From NCBI GenBank assembly GCA_947650285.1, contig CANTFL010000987.1:1-64000 (forward strand): a DNA stretch of 64,000 bases, given 5' to 3'. Positions 35,440 to 47,995 of the stretch are shown one piece after another. The stretch's first letter is position 1. Every line of letters starts with the position of its first letter. Under the pieces are notes generated by a model. The model searched no databases. It saw nothing but the letters and a program-made list of their open reading frames with translations, and had not been told where the DNA came from. A program made the position numbers and the translations under genes. This stretch comes from Hyaloperonospora brassicae (lineage: Eukaryota; Oomycota; Peronosporomycetes; Peronosporales; Peronosporaceae).

Positions 35440-35710
35440 TCATGCAATGACGGAAGCATAAACCTTTAGTTTGGATCCCCACCCAGTACTCTGAGCTACC
35501 GATCAGGTAGTGCAGTGGTCTAGACACGGGTATTTTGATCTGGAGGTTGAGGGTTCGGACTTGGCAGGTAGACAGCTCCATCCTGACCGTGTACGAGCCC
35601 ATGGCCGCACCACCTACTGGGTCTACAATTGGTCGCAGCCGGTAGACGAAGTGGAGTAAGTGTACAAGATGTGGACTACCAAGTCGAAATCCTGTAATTT
35701 ATAAATAACA
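35440..35710 (+). repeat. tRNA-related SINE-like sequence
   Basis: An A-box-like GGTAGTGCAGTGGTC near 35505 and a B-box-like GAGGGTTCGGAC near 35549 are spaced as in a tRNA. CTACC (35491-35500 region) can pair with GGTAG downstream of the B box as an acceptor stem. About 150 bases of unrelated body follow, ending AT-rich. This fits the tRNA-derived SINEs known from Phytophthora. The B box departs from consensus, so it is not a functional tRNA. Confidence 0.5.
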
Positions 35711-35814
35711 GATATCTGAACAGTTGACGATTGTAAGTGAAAAATTCCCAGGGTGTAATGACCTTGCTCATGCTTCAAGCTAGCACTTGATTTAAAGTAT
35801 AAAAAGGGTAATGA

Positions 35815-35846
35815 TATTTTCACCCCCCTGGAACCAAAACAGGGTG
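35815..35846 (+). repeat. Left terminal inverted repeat of the MULE
   Basis: It begins TATTTTCACCCCCCTGG and ends ACAGGGTG. It is the exact reverse complement of 38761-38792. The unit is itself an imperfect hairpin (CACCC / GGGTG and TGG / CCA). Confidence 0.85.
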
Positions 35847-36937
35847 CCTTCTATTTTTTATAACACAGTGCGATGCACAAGGTCACACGCCGCGTATGGC
35901 TATTGTATAACAGGATAACACTGTCCTACGTCTATTGGGAATATGCGCGTTGGGATGATGCGTGTTCAACTGGCGAACGACAATGTTATCACGGATGGTT
36001 GAGACGCCAAGGTTGCAGTTGTGTGAGCTTCTAGATACAGAAATCTAGAAGATAGTATACATATACACATATGCAGTACTACAACAAGTAGGTGAGATCA
36101 ACAGAGAAAGCTAAACGATACTTCACTTTATATCGCGTGCTGCAGAAGACAAGCGGGTATCTGAGTGTTATGCAATGTACACATTGTCGAAATGATGGAT
36201 TATACTCTCGGTTTGAGCTGACAACAATGAGAAGTGTTCTTCTTTGAATTTTAAGTGGATGACGAACACGCCTAGGATGTACGGAAGATGGACGATAGAG
36301 GTGTAAAATCTAGCAAACGACAGTTGTGCACGAGCGTGATCTCAAGCGGCGCTACACGACTGTGCAAAAAAATTTCATTGCGTCATACGAACGTTTCACA
36401 GTACCGTGGTTGCGTACTGATTGGATCACATGCTGGTAAATAATCGAACTGCTTACTTCAATAAAGGGACAAAGACGAAGAATAAAAATAGCAAAAACGT
36501 GTCGTATACTGCAATTCCGACCCTACATCAATTCTACAATAATCGGGAACAAAGCAGACTGTGAACATGCTGATTGCTCGTAAAGTCCGACCCGCAGGTG
36601 CGCTTCCGTTTTGCTTTGTTGTTTCTTGTTTTCTTGGTGTGTTTGTAACCATGCAGTTGACGATGAATAGACCACGATGCTCTGTCCGTCATGACCAATG
36701 AGTGATGCTTGTTTTACTGTGCCCACGCCTTTAACCGATTCGACGATCGCTGTACGTTACTAAGTATCTCCCTCACCCTTGCAAAGTTGGTGCATGAGCG
36801 CTTGTTGTGCCCTTATTGTCTGCAGATACTGCGCTTTCGAGTCAAGATAACAGGGCTCTCGATATACTCAAACGCAGACGGGTTTCGCAGCTGGTTTTTT
36901 GGTTTGTTGCTCCGGATGGTCTTCCTTTTGGTTTTGT

Positions 36938-38399
36938 TTAGACTGGATCTCTCACCGACACGCTTGGACCCGTCAATATAGTATCAATGATGTGGGCTCG
37001 GATATCAATTCTCTTATGGGTTGGTGCTGAGTCGAATACTCGAAATAGATGTGGTACCAAGTCATCAATTCGAACGTTGCTTTTCACATCTCCTGCAGAA
37101 GAAGCAGAAGTAGACTTTTCCAACCACCAATGCGAGTCGAAATCTTTAAGTGTGAAGGGTGCATCAGCGTTGATTAATTTTTGAGCAAAGTGCTTGCACG
37201 GTAGGCCCATAGTCAATCGGAACTGTAAATTGCATTGATAGGTGTATGCATGGTGTTCATGGACGAGGGTGAGCGCATAAGATGAAACCTTATACACAAC
37301 CTGGGTGTATATGGGCGCAACTGCGAATGTTGGTCGTTTCATGTGATCATTAGCGTGCATATTGTTCAGCTCCACCACTTGGTGCTCGATCGCCAAGTGG
37401 AGACTTTGATACACTGTGAGAAAATCACCAACCGACGATCGCGAAAAGCGCTTCAGGTCCGAATGTACTGACTGAGCTCCAGATATTGTAGAACAGCCAA
37501 GGTCGAAGACGTCTCCCACCTACGCTTCAACGAACTCATATTTGTGCTTGACTCACGTTCTATTCAGGTAGCGTGTGATGAAAGGGAGATGTAGAAACTT
37601 GGTCTAAAAATTCGCTCCATTGTGCTTCGGAAACTTCGACACTTGACGTATATCAGAGAGCGCTCCAGTTTGCGATCGTCTTTTCTTATATATCTCCATC
37701 CGTAAAGTGAACTTTGCACCTGGCAACAACATTTTATTTATGTGCCAGCGGCACAGCAATCTTGTCGCATTCGGAAATACGTGCTGCTCAGCGTTTAAGA
37801 GAGCTGAATCGTTGTCGCTGACCAGAATTCGCGGGAAATCGTCATTACTTCGACTCTTATGCACCTTTTGAAGAGGTTAGAGCCCATTCGTAGTTTTTCT
37901 TGTCGTCCCTTGGCATAAATGTTGTGCAAACGAGGAATGACTTGCCAAACAGGGTGACGCCGACAAAATTGAGCACGGGCATCTTGAACTTGTTTGTATT
38001 GTACGTTCAGTCTAGTACGATGACGTCACAGAGCTCTGCATCAAGAGCGATGTATTGAGAATTTGCAAACATCAAGCGACAGATTTGACCCTTTGCGTCA
38101 AGACTGAAATCATGGCAGTGTTTTTTTGCTTACATATTGTCGAACAGCGCTTAAATCGGCATACGTTCATTCAAGTACTCTCTGCGCCCCTTCTGTTTGT
38201 CATTGTATATGTCCCTGTTTACACTGCAGAAGTCCAGATACTCCTGTCTAAGGAACGCAAGTTGCTCTTTTTGCCGCAAAATCACTCTCTCTAGTCGAAC
38301 GCGCTTGCTTTGTTGCTCAATTATTAGCTTTCTAGCGCGAGAATGCATGTCGAGGTTTGCGGACACGTCATGGTTGTGCGCACTTTTATGTCGAGTCAC
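36938..38399 (-). pseudogene. MULE transposase remnant (FAR1/MULE type)
   Basis: Pieces run right to left. A coiled, basic N-terminal piece (38151-38399) is followed by a stretch read near 37870-38090 with VIVLD-stop-TYNTNKF and MPVLNFVGVT, where a TGA replaces one codon after the first catalytic Asp. The piece 37604-37864 has LVSDNDSALLNA and LLCRWHINK, typical of the second Asp region. The piece 36938-37519 has a SWIM-like zinc finger, CNLQFRLTMGLPCKH, with one Cys lost. The frame is broken between pieces. Such transposases are common in oomycete genomes; this one is dead. Confidence 0.78.
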
Positions 38400-38760
38400 C
38401 TACCACATCTTGTCAACGCTGATCTGTCGCGCTATGAGTCGGTACTCGCATCCTGTACGTTTTTGTCTTAGTATTTTGCGCGACAGCAGTAGACTTGTAT
38501 GATCCCGCTCGGTCGCACACAACGATCACCCTGTTTATAGTCGGACCTGAAGATAGAAAGGAAAAACTTAAGTTTGCGCGCTTTCAATTGGAGAGCCGTG
38601 AACATCTCCTTTGCTGAAGAATGCTTGACTTTGAAAAACCCATCAGAGTCCATCAATATCAAGCAGTTCCTTATGGTAGTTGTAAAGTTTAAAGTGAATG
38701 GTAGCGCGTAGTACCAATTGATATAGTTGCCATCATTGATTCCGTATAAGTTGTATAATA

Positions 38761-38792
38761 CACCCTGTTTTGGTTCCAGGGGGGTGAAAATA
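38761..38792 (-). repeat. Right terminal inverted repeat of the MULE
   Basis: Exact reverse complement of 35815-35846. Outside it a ~24-bp insert separates a second GGGTGAAAATATCATT copy (38806-38821), so the right end carries a partial duplication that the left end lacks. Confidence 0.85.
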
Positions 38793-39329
38793 GTAGAAGT
38801 GGGGAGGGTGAAAATATCATTGCCCTATAAAAGGAGAATACAAACTTGCCTCATTTTATTGCTAAAATACAGTGATTGAAGCGGAGCTGCATAGCTACTT
38901 AATTTAGAGAAAGAATTAACGCTCTACGAGTAACTTTGGGTCAAAGAACCCGACTAAACGTCAAAAAGTTTAGAGAGCTTAAGTTCCCTGTTCCAGGGGA
39001 CCAAACGATTCAGGGAAACACAACTCAGAGTGATCTAGGCGTAGCGGCCTTACCAAGTCGTATAATAGGCTGTCAACGATCGCAAGACGCCTTAGAAAGG
39101 CACGTGTCTTTCGCAGATCAAGAGGGAAGCTGGACTTTATTTCTTCTCTTATCGAAAGAACAGCTAAGACGAACGTACTCATTCTAGACACCAATGTTCT
39201 AATTAATACCTCCTAGAAGATCTCGCAATTCCGTAGCTGACACACGTCAACCCTGAACAACTGATACGGTGTTCTAATATCATCTTTAATGGGACTCCGT
39301 CCCTTGTGTAAACCTCACACATTGGATAA

Positions 39330-40062
39330 CCCCGATTCAGTAATGCCCCATTATATCACGACAATACCAATCATTCCCCAGACGATTGGAAACTACAAAT
39401 ATGCCCACATTATCGAAAACATACAACCTTCTGGTATATTCATTCCAATCTGGTACACATAAAACTCACATACTTAACTATGCCGTATATATGGTCTTGT
39501 TACACGCCCAAAAATGAAATAATGCAAAATAGCTGAGGAGGTTCTGCCGGGGCGTACTGCTCTCGCAGGCACTAGCTGCAGAACGCGTGTGGCACGGTGA
39601 AAAGTTTGATACGCGTAATCGTGTCGTTGGCAAAAGCAACCCACGACAATCAGTGTTCATGTTGTTTTTACAATTTTGAAGTTGTTCTAGTTCTTTCAGT
39701 TGTTCCTGTTGCTGTTGCTACTAGTGTCGTTTACATTTCAATACAGCTTTTGCTGTTGTTATTGTCGTTTCTTATGTTATTTCTAGTGCTTTTGCTACTG
39801 CTGTTGCAATTGTCGTTATTTACATTACTTTTAGTGCTTTTGTTACTGCTGCGAATTTTGTTTTTGTTGGCATTAATGCGTTTGATTATACTGATAGTGT
39901 TGTTGTTGTTGTTGCTACTATTGTTGCTACTGTTGTTGCTGAAGCTGTAGTTAAAGATACTACTTTTAATGTTGTCGTCGTCATTGTTGTTGTTGCTACA
40001 ATTGTTGCTACTGTTGTAGTTAAATGTACTACTTCTAATGTTGTTGTTGTTGTTGTTGTTTT
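39330..40062 (+). repeat. Extra copy of the second MULE's terminal repeat, with GTT-rich tract
   Basis: It contains AATGCCCCATT...ATCACGA near 39342, GAGGTTCTGCCGGGGCG near 39538 and a GTT/GCT-rich tract from 39670. The same blocks occur in the same order at 40340-40800 and inverted at 44040-44560. It stands in direct orientation to the 40.3-kb copy. Confidence 0.6.
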
Positions 40063-40088
40063 TTTTAATAGAAGTAGTAGTAGTAGTG

Positions 40089-40174
<86 letters not shown>

Positions 40175-40252
40175 TGTAGTAGTAGTAGTAGTAGTAGTAG
40201 AAGTGGTAGTAGTAGTAGAAGTAGTAGTAGTTGTAGTAATAGTAGTAGTAGC
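40063..40252. repeat. (TAG)n microsatellite
   Basis: Nearly pure TAG/GTA trinucleotide run of about 180 bases with a few T, G or A substitutions. It is preceded by a (GTT)n run ending at 40068 and followed by GTT/ATT repeats to about 40280. The poly-valine frame across it is an artefact. Confidence 0.95.
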
Positions 40253-40339
40253 TCTAGTTGTTGTTGTTATTATTATTGTTTTTTAGTTAAAAGATCGAAG
40301 TTTCTTTTGATCATTAGCTTAAGTTACTTAGGAACATCA

Positions 40340-43300
40340 AAGATTGGGAATATGAAAATGACCCATTTAATCACGAATATTAAAAAAATGCACAACGCCC
40401 TAGCATACGCTATCTAATCCGGTACGCATGAAAGCCCACGTCTTAGGTCATTTTTATTCCTTTTTTACGACCGTGATCAATCCCCGCCATGTTAGGGAAG
40501 GCGCGGAGAGGGTTCTGCCGCGGGTGTGCCGCGCTTGCAGCCACTAGTTTCGGGCGCGGACGATAGATATGAGGAGGTAAACTCGTCTTCGTATCATCGG
40601 GCGCGGCCGTAAACACACTCAGTCGGTGCTAATGTTGTTGGTACTAATGTTATCGTTAATTCAGTTGCTGATGCTTGTATTTCTAGCGTCGTTGTTGCCG
40701 CTACTGATGTTGCTGTAGTTGTTGCTATTGTTGATGTTGCTACTGCTGTTGCTGCTGTTGTTTCTGCTGTAGGTGCCGCGGTTGCTGCTGATGTTATTCT
40801 ATTCGTGGGATTTCGCTTCCTGCTTATCTGCTTGAACCTTTATAAACGCTTGGTAGCATCAATAGACCCCAATAAAGCTATGTTTATGTTTAACTCTTGT
40901 TGATAATATATGTACCTGTAGACTTCGTCGTCTGGACGCATCGTTTAGGAAGGAAACGTGCGATGTTGTCTCAAGCAAATTCGTCGAAGTTTTTTGTCGA
41001 TTTATTAAACGACAACGAGGTCATATCATTTTTGTCCTGAAGTTGTGGTTTGGCTTTGTATGTATATCTGTCATGTCAATCTCATTTACTCGAACTCAGC
41101 ATAGATGGTGCCGTCCAAACTTGCTGCATGCTCAAATCTTTGTACAACACAAATATGTTATTCGAAGCAATATGAAGACCGGATACATAGCCGATGGAGA
41201 CATATCAGTGCTGAGGGAGAAATGCCAGTGCTGATATGGAATTAAACGGTGTTTATCGAAAATTACATTAAATCACAACAGACCGGACGTGGACAGTTCA
41301 AGCGTTAACTACAAGACTCAAAATGCATTCGGTCTGGTCAAAGTGTTTGATCACTCTAGCATATCGGTATAGTTTTACGTCACAGTAAAGTATTGCCTTA
41401 GCAAAAATGCACTTAAAATAAAATTGTTTTTCATAGAAAACCCTATATGAGACGAATAATTCTATTCTATATACATCATGCAGTAACGGCACGTAGACAA
41501 TGAATAGTGTTTAATTTGTCGTACAAGCTCTGCGGTTGTCGCCAAATTTGTTGCAAACACCACAATTTTTGGTTTGACGCTTGTCAATTTCCTCTGTTGC
41601 TCGTTGCGAGGGAAAGTTCTTCTTCTTGGGACGCCCTCATTTTTTTACAAGATGGAACATTGCTCACATATCTTGTTGGGACATCCTTAGGCACGATCGG
41701 CCGTATGTTTGTTTCGGCTTTCTCAGAATAGGCATCTATATGATTTCCTTGAGTCGTGAATTTCGATCATAGATGTCATCGACAGATGTACTATGGTGCA
41801 AATAGTGCATGGACGCAAGGTGAGCCAACTTTTTCAAAGTAACCGCACGAGCATCGTACAACTTTGTTCAAAATTTGCACTGAAAACGTTGCTGTGAGAT
41901 TTTCCGCTCCTGTTGGGATTGCGACGATAAAGCATTATTGCGAGCATTCATCATAGTCACCCAGATAATGTGGACCCATCAATTTGTCCACTTTGCGCGA
42001 TGCATTTTGAGTCAATACTCCCAATAGTATAGCGGTCTGTGAAGTACAGCTCACTTGCAAGCTACGTAGCGCTTAATTTTTGTAAACAGTCGATAACGGG
42101 AAGACAGCGGATTTCTTTCAACGCTTGGTTTACTGATTCCACGTTATTCGATGTCAAAGTGTCAAACTTTGGACATAGCAAAAATGCTGTCGACCATTTT
42201 TCACACCCCACTCTCTGAAGTCACGAGAGAACTCTTGAATCTAGTAGAGAAATTTAGCTGTCATCTTCTCTTATTCAGCTTCGTTCAAGAGCGGGCTAGC
42301 TTCCACGCCAATTTTTTTTGACACTTTGGACTTGTAATTTTTTGTTAAGATTTCCATTATTTGCCTGAAGCAAAAATGTGGAATGTCTGGTGCCGTCGTT
42401 CGCATAGCCTTCATAAGTCCCATGTACCTATCATATACCTTAGATGATGGAGATGAATTGATGTGGGATCGTATGAATTTTAGAAACTAGCTTTAATCAT
42501 CTCCATTAATCATCGATCTATTTCAACTACAAAATTTACATTTTGTTATTTCGATTTCAAAAGCATACAACAAGCAAAGTTCTACCGACTTTAATTATCC
42601 AAGAACTACCAACCACAGATATTCCTCGCTTGGCTTATTTCCTAAATGCTTGCACACGTTCTTAAAAAATGATACTTAATCGATTAAATTCATTTCCTAC
42701 GACATCATGCTCAACCTTGTGACTTAAATTCTTCAATTCTGTGACCTAGGATAGTAGCACACCGTATTGATCAGTATCGCTTTCAAGAAATTTTACCTTC
42801 GATATGTCGAGTGCGATAACGCAATTCATGTAGCTCGCAAGAATTGATTCGTCCTCAGCTTCACTCGTATATATCATAGTAGTCACCTTCAGGCCAAAAG
42901 TCATGGCCACCTCTCTGACTCCAGAATTCGAAGCAAGTCGTTAAGCCGTCGCGCACCGTTGAGAATCTTTTGTAGATTCGGAAACCTGACAATAGTGTCG
43001 TGAAAATCGTGTCAGTGGACCAAACGTGCGCGAGAACGCAAATTGTGAAACAGATAGACAGTCATCTTGTGTGTGCTCGGCCATGTAACGTCGTATATCA
43101 CTCCTTACAACGCGGAACGGACGGTTGAATCTTCCATTGAATTCGATGACGGCTTAAGTTATGTCGCTCTTGTTTGAAGAAGCCCCATTTATTGTAGAAG
43201 CTTTACGGTAGGTGCTGTTAGTCGTCTCTTTCCATTGGTGGTGTGGCAAACCCTACGGGAAAGGCTTGGCAGCAGAAAGTGAAATAGACGTTGGCAGCAA

Positions 43301-44560
43301 TTGAGGCAGCAAGTTGGTTAAATATACATTTTTGACTTTTTATGCCGAAAGTTAAGATACTAAATAGCTACCAGCTATTATCGTGCCTCTATCGAAGTAC
43401 AAGGGCAAGTCAACGCTGCTTCTATCGATACACACTATTTTTCCAAGATGAAGTTTACTCCCTAAGTCCATTGCCGTTATCTTACCCGTACTCCCGCCTA
43501 TCTTACAACGCAAGAATGCTCCCAAACAATTTCTGATCGCGAAGAAGGTGACCGGAAAGATATTAAAAAAGAAACAAAATCGCTGCAAATTTTGTAAATC
43601 TTATGGCCACCGAAAGTTAAGTTACTAGGTCAGAATTAAAGATGCTAGTAAACAGCTTTTTCGTAAGGACCATTTGCAACATCACCAGCAAGCAAATTGG
43701 CAGCCTGAATTAGGAGTGTATCGGTTGTACCCAGAGACAGTACTCTGGCGCAGCAAAATCTCATTCACCATGTACGTCACGTTCGCCGTCCATGAAAACA
43801 CGTCCCGGATTTGTTGTTGACTTGATAAGGGATCCAGCTGCAAAGCTCCGATGCTATTAGCAAGAATACGCGAGTCAGAGTATGCTGGCTCCAAATTGAT
43901 GTAAGAACCTTGTAGCGGAGCAGAACAATATCCAAGCTCACGTCAGCTATATACTGTGCACGCCACACTACTCTCTAGAAGTGCCTCTCATGTCGCGAGT
44001 CATGATGCAGCCACACTTCAATCAACTCAAGCGCAGCACCTGCAACAACAACAGCAGCAGCAGCAACAGCAGTGGCATCATTTACAGAGCAGCACCAACA
44101 GCAACCGCAGCGCCTACAACATCAACAGCAGCAACAGCACCAGTAGCAGCAACAATATCAACAATATCAACTGAAACAACAATAACAAAAGCAATTACAT
44201 TAATGCTAACAACATTAGCACCAACCGATTGTGTTTACGGCTGCGACCGATACGCGTTTACGTCCTCATACCTCGTGTCTGCACTTCAACTGGTGGCTGC
44301 AATCGCAGCACGCCCGCGGCAGAACCCTCTCCGCGGCTTCCCAAACAGGCCGTGGATTGGTCACGGCCGTAAAAGGTATAACGAAAATGACTAAGGATGT
44401 GCGACTTTATGTGTGCCACATTAAATGGATTGGACTAGGACGTGGTCATTTTTTTAAATTTTCTAATTATCTGATGTATTTTTTTATTTTTGTGATTCAA
44501 TGGGGCATTTTTAATTTCTCTTTTTTTCGTATCAGCGAGACTGGATGCGTTTATAGGCTA
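40340..44560 (-). mobile_element. Second Mutator-like element, old, with ~0.5-kb inverted termini
   Basis: The left terminus (40340-40800, plus) and right terminus (44040-44560, minus) share ordered blocks: AATCAC with an A-rich stretch, TTTTTACG.CCGTGA.CAATCC, GCGGAGAGGGTTCTGCCGCGG, GCAGCCAC.AGTT, a GGCCGTAAACACA-type block, CGGT.GGTGCTAATGTTGTT, then a TTG/CTG trinucleotide-rich tract. Between them is a minus-strand MULE transposase remnant. Exact ends and target duplications could not be set. Confidence 0.7.
41511..42910 (-). pseudogene. MULE transposase remnant with SWIM finger, AT-hook and zinc knuckle
   Basis: Read on the minus strand with several stops and frame changes. LESDTDQYGVLL near 42780 comes first; then SNNVESVNQALKEIR near 42130, a motif preceding SWIM domains in MULEs; then a SWIM zinc finger CSCGYFEKVGSPCVH near 41850. 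Next is GRPKKK (AT-hook-like) near 41630 and a knuckle CGVCNKFGDNRRAC near 41540 in which the usual His is Asp, before the TAA at 41511-41513. This domain order is that of MuDR-type transposases. Confidence 0.72.
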
Positions 44561-47500
44561 CATGTAGTCGGCGCTGAACACGTTACGATTTTTAGCCTTA
44601 CTGCGGGTAAATGAGTGGTGATCAATTAGTGGAATGTCTCACATGCCTGGTAGAAGTTAGCCGCATACCATGCGTCACCACGCAGACTTTTGTAAGCGAA
44701 CCAGAAAGACCTGGCACCTCTTTCTAATGCCGTACCTGGCTGTTGCAAAGAAAAACGACTCCTTAGACGTTATCCATTTCGACACTTTACCACCGTACTC
44801 ATTCAGTATGAGTATCGTGGAATCTGTAAGATGCTAGATAATGTCTTCAGGAGTCGTTCTATAGGTATCAACTTCGTGTACAACTCCGTGGCAAATCATT
44901 GTGTGATTCAGCGTCAATGTGGACTCAATATTGTGCTCGTGGAGCGTTACAACTGACTATTATTCGCCTGCCGCATCTATTGAATTGTAGCACGTGCGAC
45001 ACAGCGCTGGATACCAGTCTGTGGATCGAGACTACGAGGTGGGAAATTGCAAGGCCAACATCCTCGACATTACCATCAGCTGAAAATCATCTTTGCATCT
45101 TGGTGAAAGAATATGTAGCGTAATGTGGTCCCATAGAACTCGGGGTGGATCCGTCACCCTTGATCACGCCCGCGTCTTCCACTTGGCCCGATATCGTGGT
45201 CATTCTATAAAAATGACGATACCTGGAATAGCACGATTCTGATAAGATTGACGCAGCTCGAGTGGCAACGCCAAAAGCATACGACGATAGGCATATCGTT
45301 ACGGCAATACAAGCAGAGCTTTGGCGGTGAAGTTTACGTCCCGATCGAATTTGTTTAGCTGTCGTTTTGGATTCACTGTTTGTTGAAGTACGTCCGCATT
45401 TTTAAAAGTATTGTTGAATACGACCTTTCATTGCCTTGAATATGACCTTAGAATACCTTGAAAGCATCATTGAGAATCTTGAAGAGGTCCTTTAAGTTTC
45501 CGTATCTGTTCGGATCGGCCCTTCGGACCGAGCGAATGTCACGCGGCATTTCATTGGAGAGTAGGCCAAATTGGATTTGCCTCAAAGAAATGCCCCGTAC
45601 AACGGTATAGATAGAACGTGCCCTAATCCTTGTGCATCTATCCTAAGTTTAGAAGCTACCTTCTTTGCTGTTCCGCATCCAGCATTTACCGCACGAGGTG
45701 CGCGATGTACGTGCTTGATGAAATCTACCATACCTATGGCAGGGGACTTTCGTACACACGCCTTTGAGCTTATCGACAAACGAGCACTTTAAACCGACCA
45801 TCTTTCGAAATTGATGGCTTGATAGACACAGAGCAACCGCATGAATCTTTACCGCCCGGGTGTAGGTGCTTGTTGCTGCGCAGATCACTAGTTTTGGACA
45901 GCTGCAAATAGGAGTGGACTGAATCAGCTCGAACGTCACAGATGGCGGCTCAACCAGGTGATCATCTTCTATGTAGTCTACTCCATGCAGCCCGTGATCA
46001 ACGAAGCGGGGTCCGGTCACTCGGAGCAAACCGCAGATGACTTGCATTGGTTCTGTCCTACAATGATGCTCGCGCTGTCAAAGCGCCTGACGTCGAGAGG
46101 CCAGCTTGAGCATAGTGAGCACGTAAACATGTCGGCACCTGTGATCGTGAATACAATAGTGTATTTCGTTTAGATCCTCTGTTCACAACTTTATTCTATC
46201 TACTCCCGACTGGCGACATCGTTTTTGCACACGATGTCATCATCGGATTACTGCATGAGTCTCATGCTATCGTTCACTGAGCATTCTAGTCGATATCCGT
46301 CGTAAGTTCCACACTAGCGCTACAAGTGGCGTACTTCTACGCTCATGCAAGTCAATATCGGGCTCTTGAAAAAAGCGATTTATAGATAAAATGGACCCAT
46401 TTGCCAGCCAATTGCTCAACTTCCGTTCCAACCTCACAAACGCCGGCTAACGCTGCTGAAAAATTCATTGGCTTGCTCAAACGATATCATCCGCACCGAT
46501 TTACAACACCGTGCAACTGCGCATCAGCCTTCACATCGAGTCTGGGACCATGCCAATGGACTTTCAAACAGTCAAGTTTTAACGGGATACAAATTTGCTA
46601 CTATGCCATAACATCTTTTCACGAGAGTCAGCTCAAAGGAAATGGTTGCCTAGCTATATCGGCGTACCACGTAGTGAAAGACATCTCGACGCACATCTTT
46701 TGGAGCCGTCTGAATGTGTGTGCTGAGGCAAGCTCTTTTTTACTAAAAGGGAGTACGCGACGCCGATCTTGTTATTTCCGATCAAGTAATCTGTTGTGCG
46801 CTTTTTCAGCAGCCAAAGATACCTACCGCCATAGCTGCGGCACCGGCTGCGCTCTCATTTGCAAAATGACATTCTGCGGCAGTGGAAGCAACGCTGGTGA
46901 TGTGTAATATAACGAGTCCGGTTTGCCAAGCACTTGTAAGGCTGTCGTAACGATGTCAATTTCTTGGCGAACAGAACACCCTCAAAATGTAATCCGTTTG
47001 CAGAGGGTTATGACCCGTCGAATTTTTGCACTGGCAATCCATTCGCAGCAAGGCGTTGGCAAGGTGGGTACAGGGACCTAAGTTTTCGCCTGTTCAAACC
47101 AATTCCTAATCTTATTCAGTGCTAGCCACGCTACATCCATATGTGTTCTAGAGTTGCCAGAACCGACGCTACTCATCTGGCTTAGTAGTTTCTAGGCGTC
47201 TTGTGGACAAGTAAATGTGATTGGTAATCTGGACAATTTCTCTTTTGGCATGCAGCCAGGTACAACTACGCCACGCCGGCTGAATCGACGCCAACGACTA
47301 CGTTGCCAGTTTTTTACATTAAATTGTATTGACTATTTCTACGTGGAACAACAACATTCAATCGAGGACTGGTATAAGCAACGATTGTGTTGACGGTAGC
47401 TTAGACAATCTGCAACGTCGTACCGGAGACACGCACGTGCTTATTCAAGCGGGCTCACGAGTGGAACAAGAGTAAAATCGATGAAAGATCGATTCCAATG

Positions 47501-47780
47501 GACTGCATAATCCCAACCTATGCATATGACGATATGGGGGGTATAAGTTTCATTGCAATTTTATCCATCAATAAACCTGACTACCGTACGACATTCGACA
47601 ATGTCAGAGAGGGTCAAGTAGGAGCGCAACTCTAAATATAACCCAAAGGGAATCAATTGAGTGAGAAAAATTGAGTGAGTTATCAAGAATGTAAACGTGA
47701 GCTCATGAAGGTGGCGGGGGACATCGTAAATCCATAGGGAAGAAATAACTGATCGGAGGTCGAGCAAATTTTGCCTGCAG
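44561..47780. other. Region without a confident gene
   Basis: Open frames at 45649-46047 (minus) and 46401-46907 (plus, 168 codons) show no recognisable family or signal peptide. Likely decayed repeats. Confidence 0.4.
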
Positions 47781-47784
47781 AAAC

Positions 47785-47890
47785 TGGATCAAATGGTTAG
47801 TACTCCAGAAGTCCAGACTTTCGGTTTCGTGGTTAGGCGTCACAAGCTTGTGGTCGAGGCGTGGGTTCGAACCCACTCTCGGCACAACTT
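47785..47890 (+). repeat. tRNA-like sequence with perfect B box
   Basis: GTGGTTAGGCG followed about 30 bases later by GCGTGGGTTCGAACCCAC, a perfect T-arm with five-base stem. It resembles the 3' half of a type II (Leu/Ser) tRNA. A matching 5' acceptor strand is not visible, so it is probably a SINE head or tRNA pseudogene. Confidence 0.45.
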
Positions 47891-47995
47891 GACCGTGCAA
47901 TCGCTTGCGGTGATCTCCCACGGGTGCTGTAGTGTGGAAGTAGTTACTTGGCCTAGTTACACGACGAACGTCCGTAACCCAAGTTTGCTTGGAGT

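Larger units (their letters stand above)
35805..38826 (-). mobile_element. Mutator-like DNA transposon (MULE), decayed
   Basis: A ~3-kb element with perfect 32-bp inverted termini (35815-35846 and 38761-38792) and a further 21-bp match just outside them (35805-35825 against 38806-38826, one mismatch). It encloses a minus-strand transposase remnant. ATAAAA occurs directly outside both ends (35799-35804 and 38827-38832) and may be a target duplication, although MULEs usually make 8-11 bp. Confidence 0.75.

Noticed and set aside
39597..39950. Leucine-rich frame that looks like a membrane protein
   Set aside because: It follows the GTT/CTT trinucleotide tract of a repeat terminus; no start context or homology.
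40038..40286. Open frame of almost pure valine
   Set aside because: It is a translation of the (TAG)n microsatellite, open in several frames by composition alone.
47820..47890. Functional tRNA gene
   Set aside because: The T-arm is perfect but no matching 5' acceptor strand or normal anticodon arm can be drawn.
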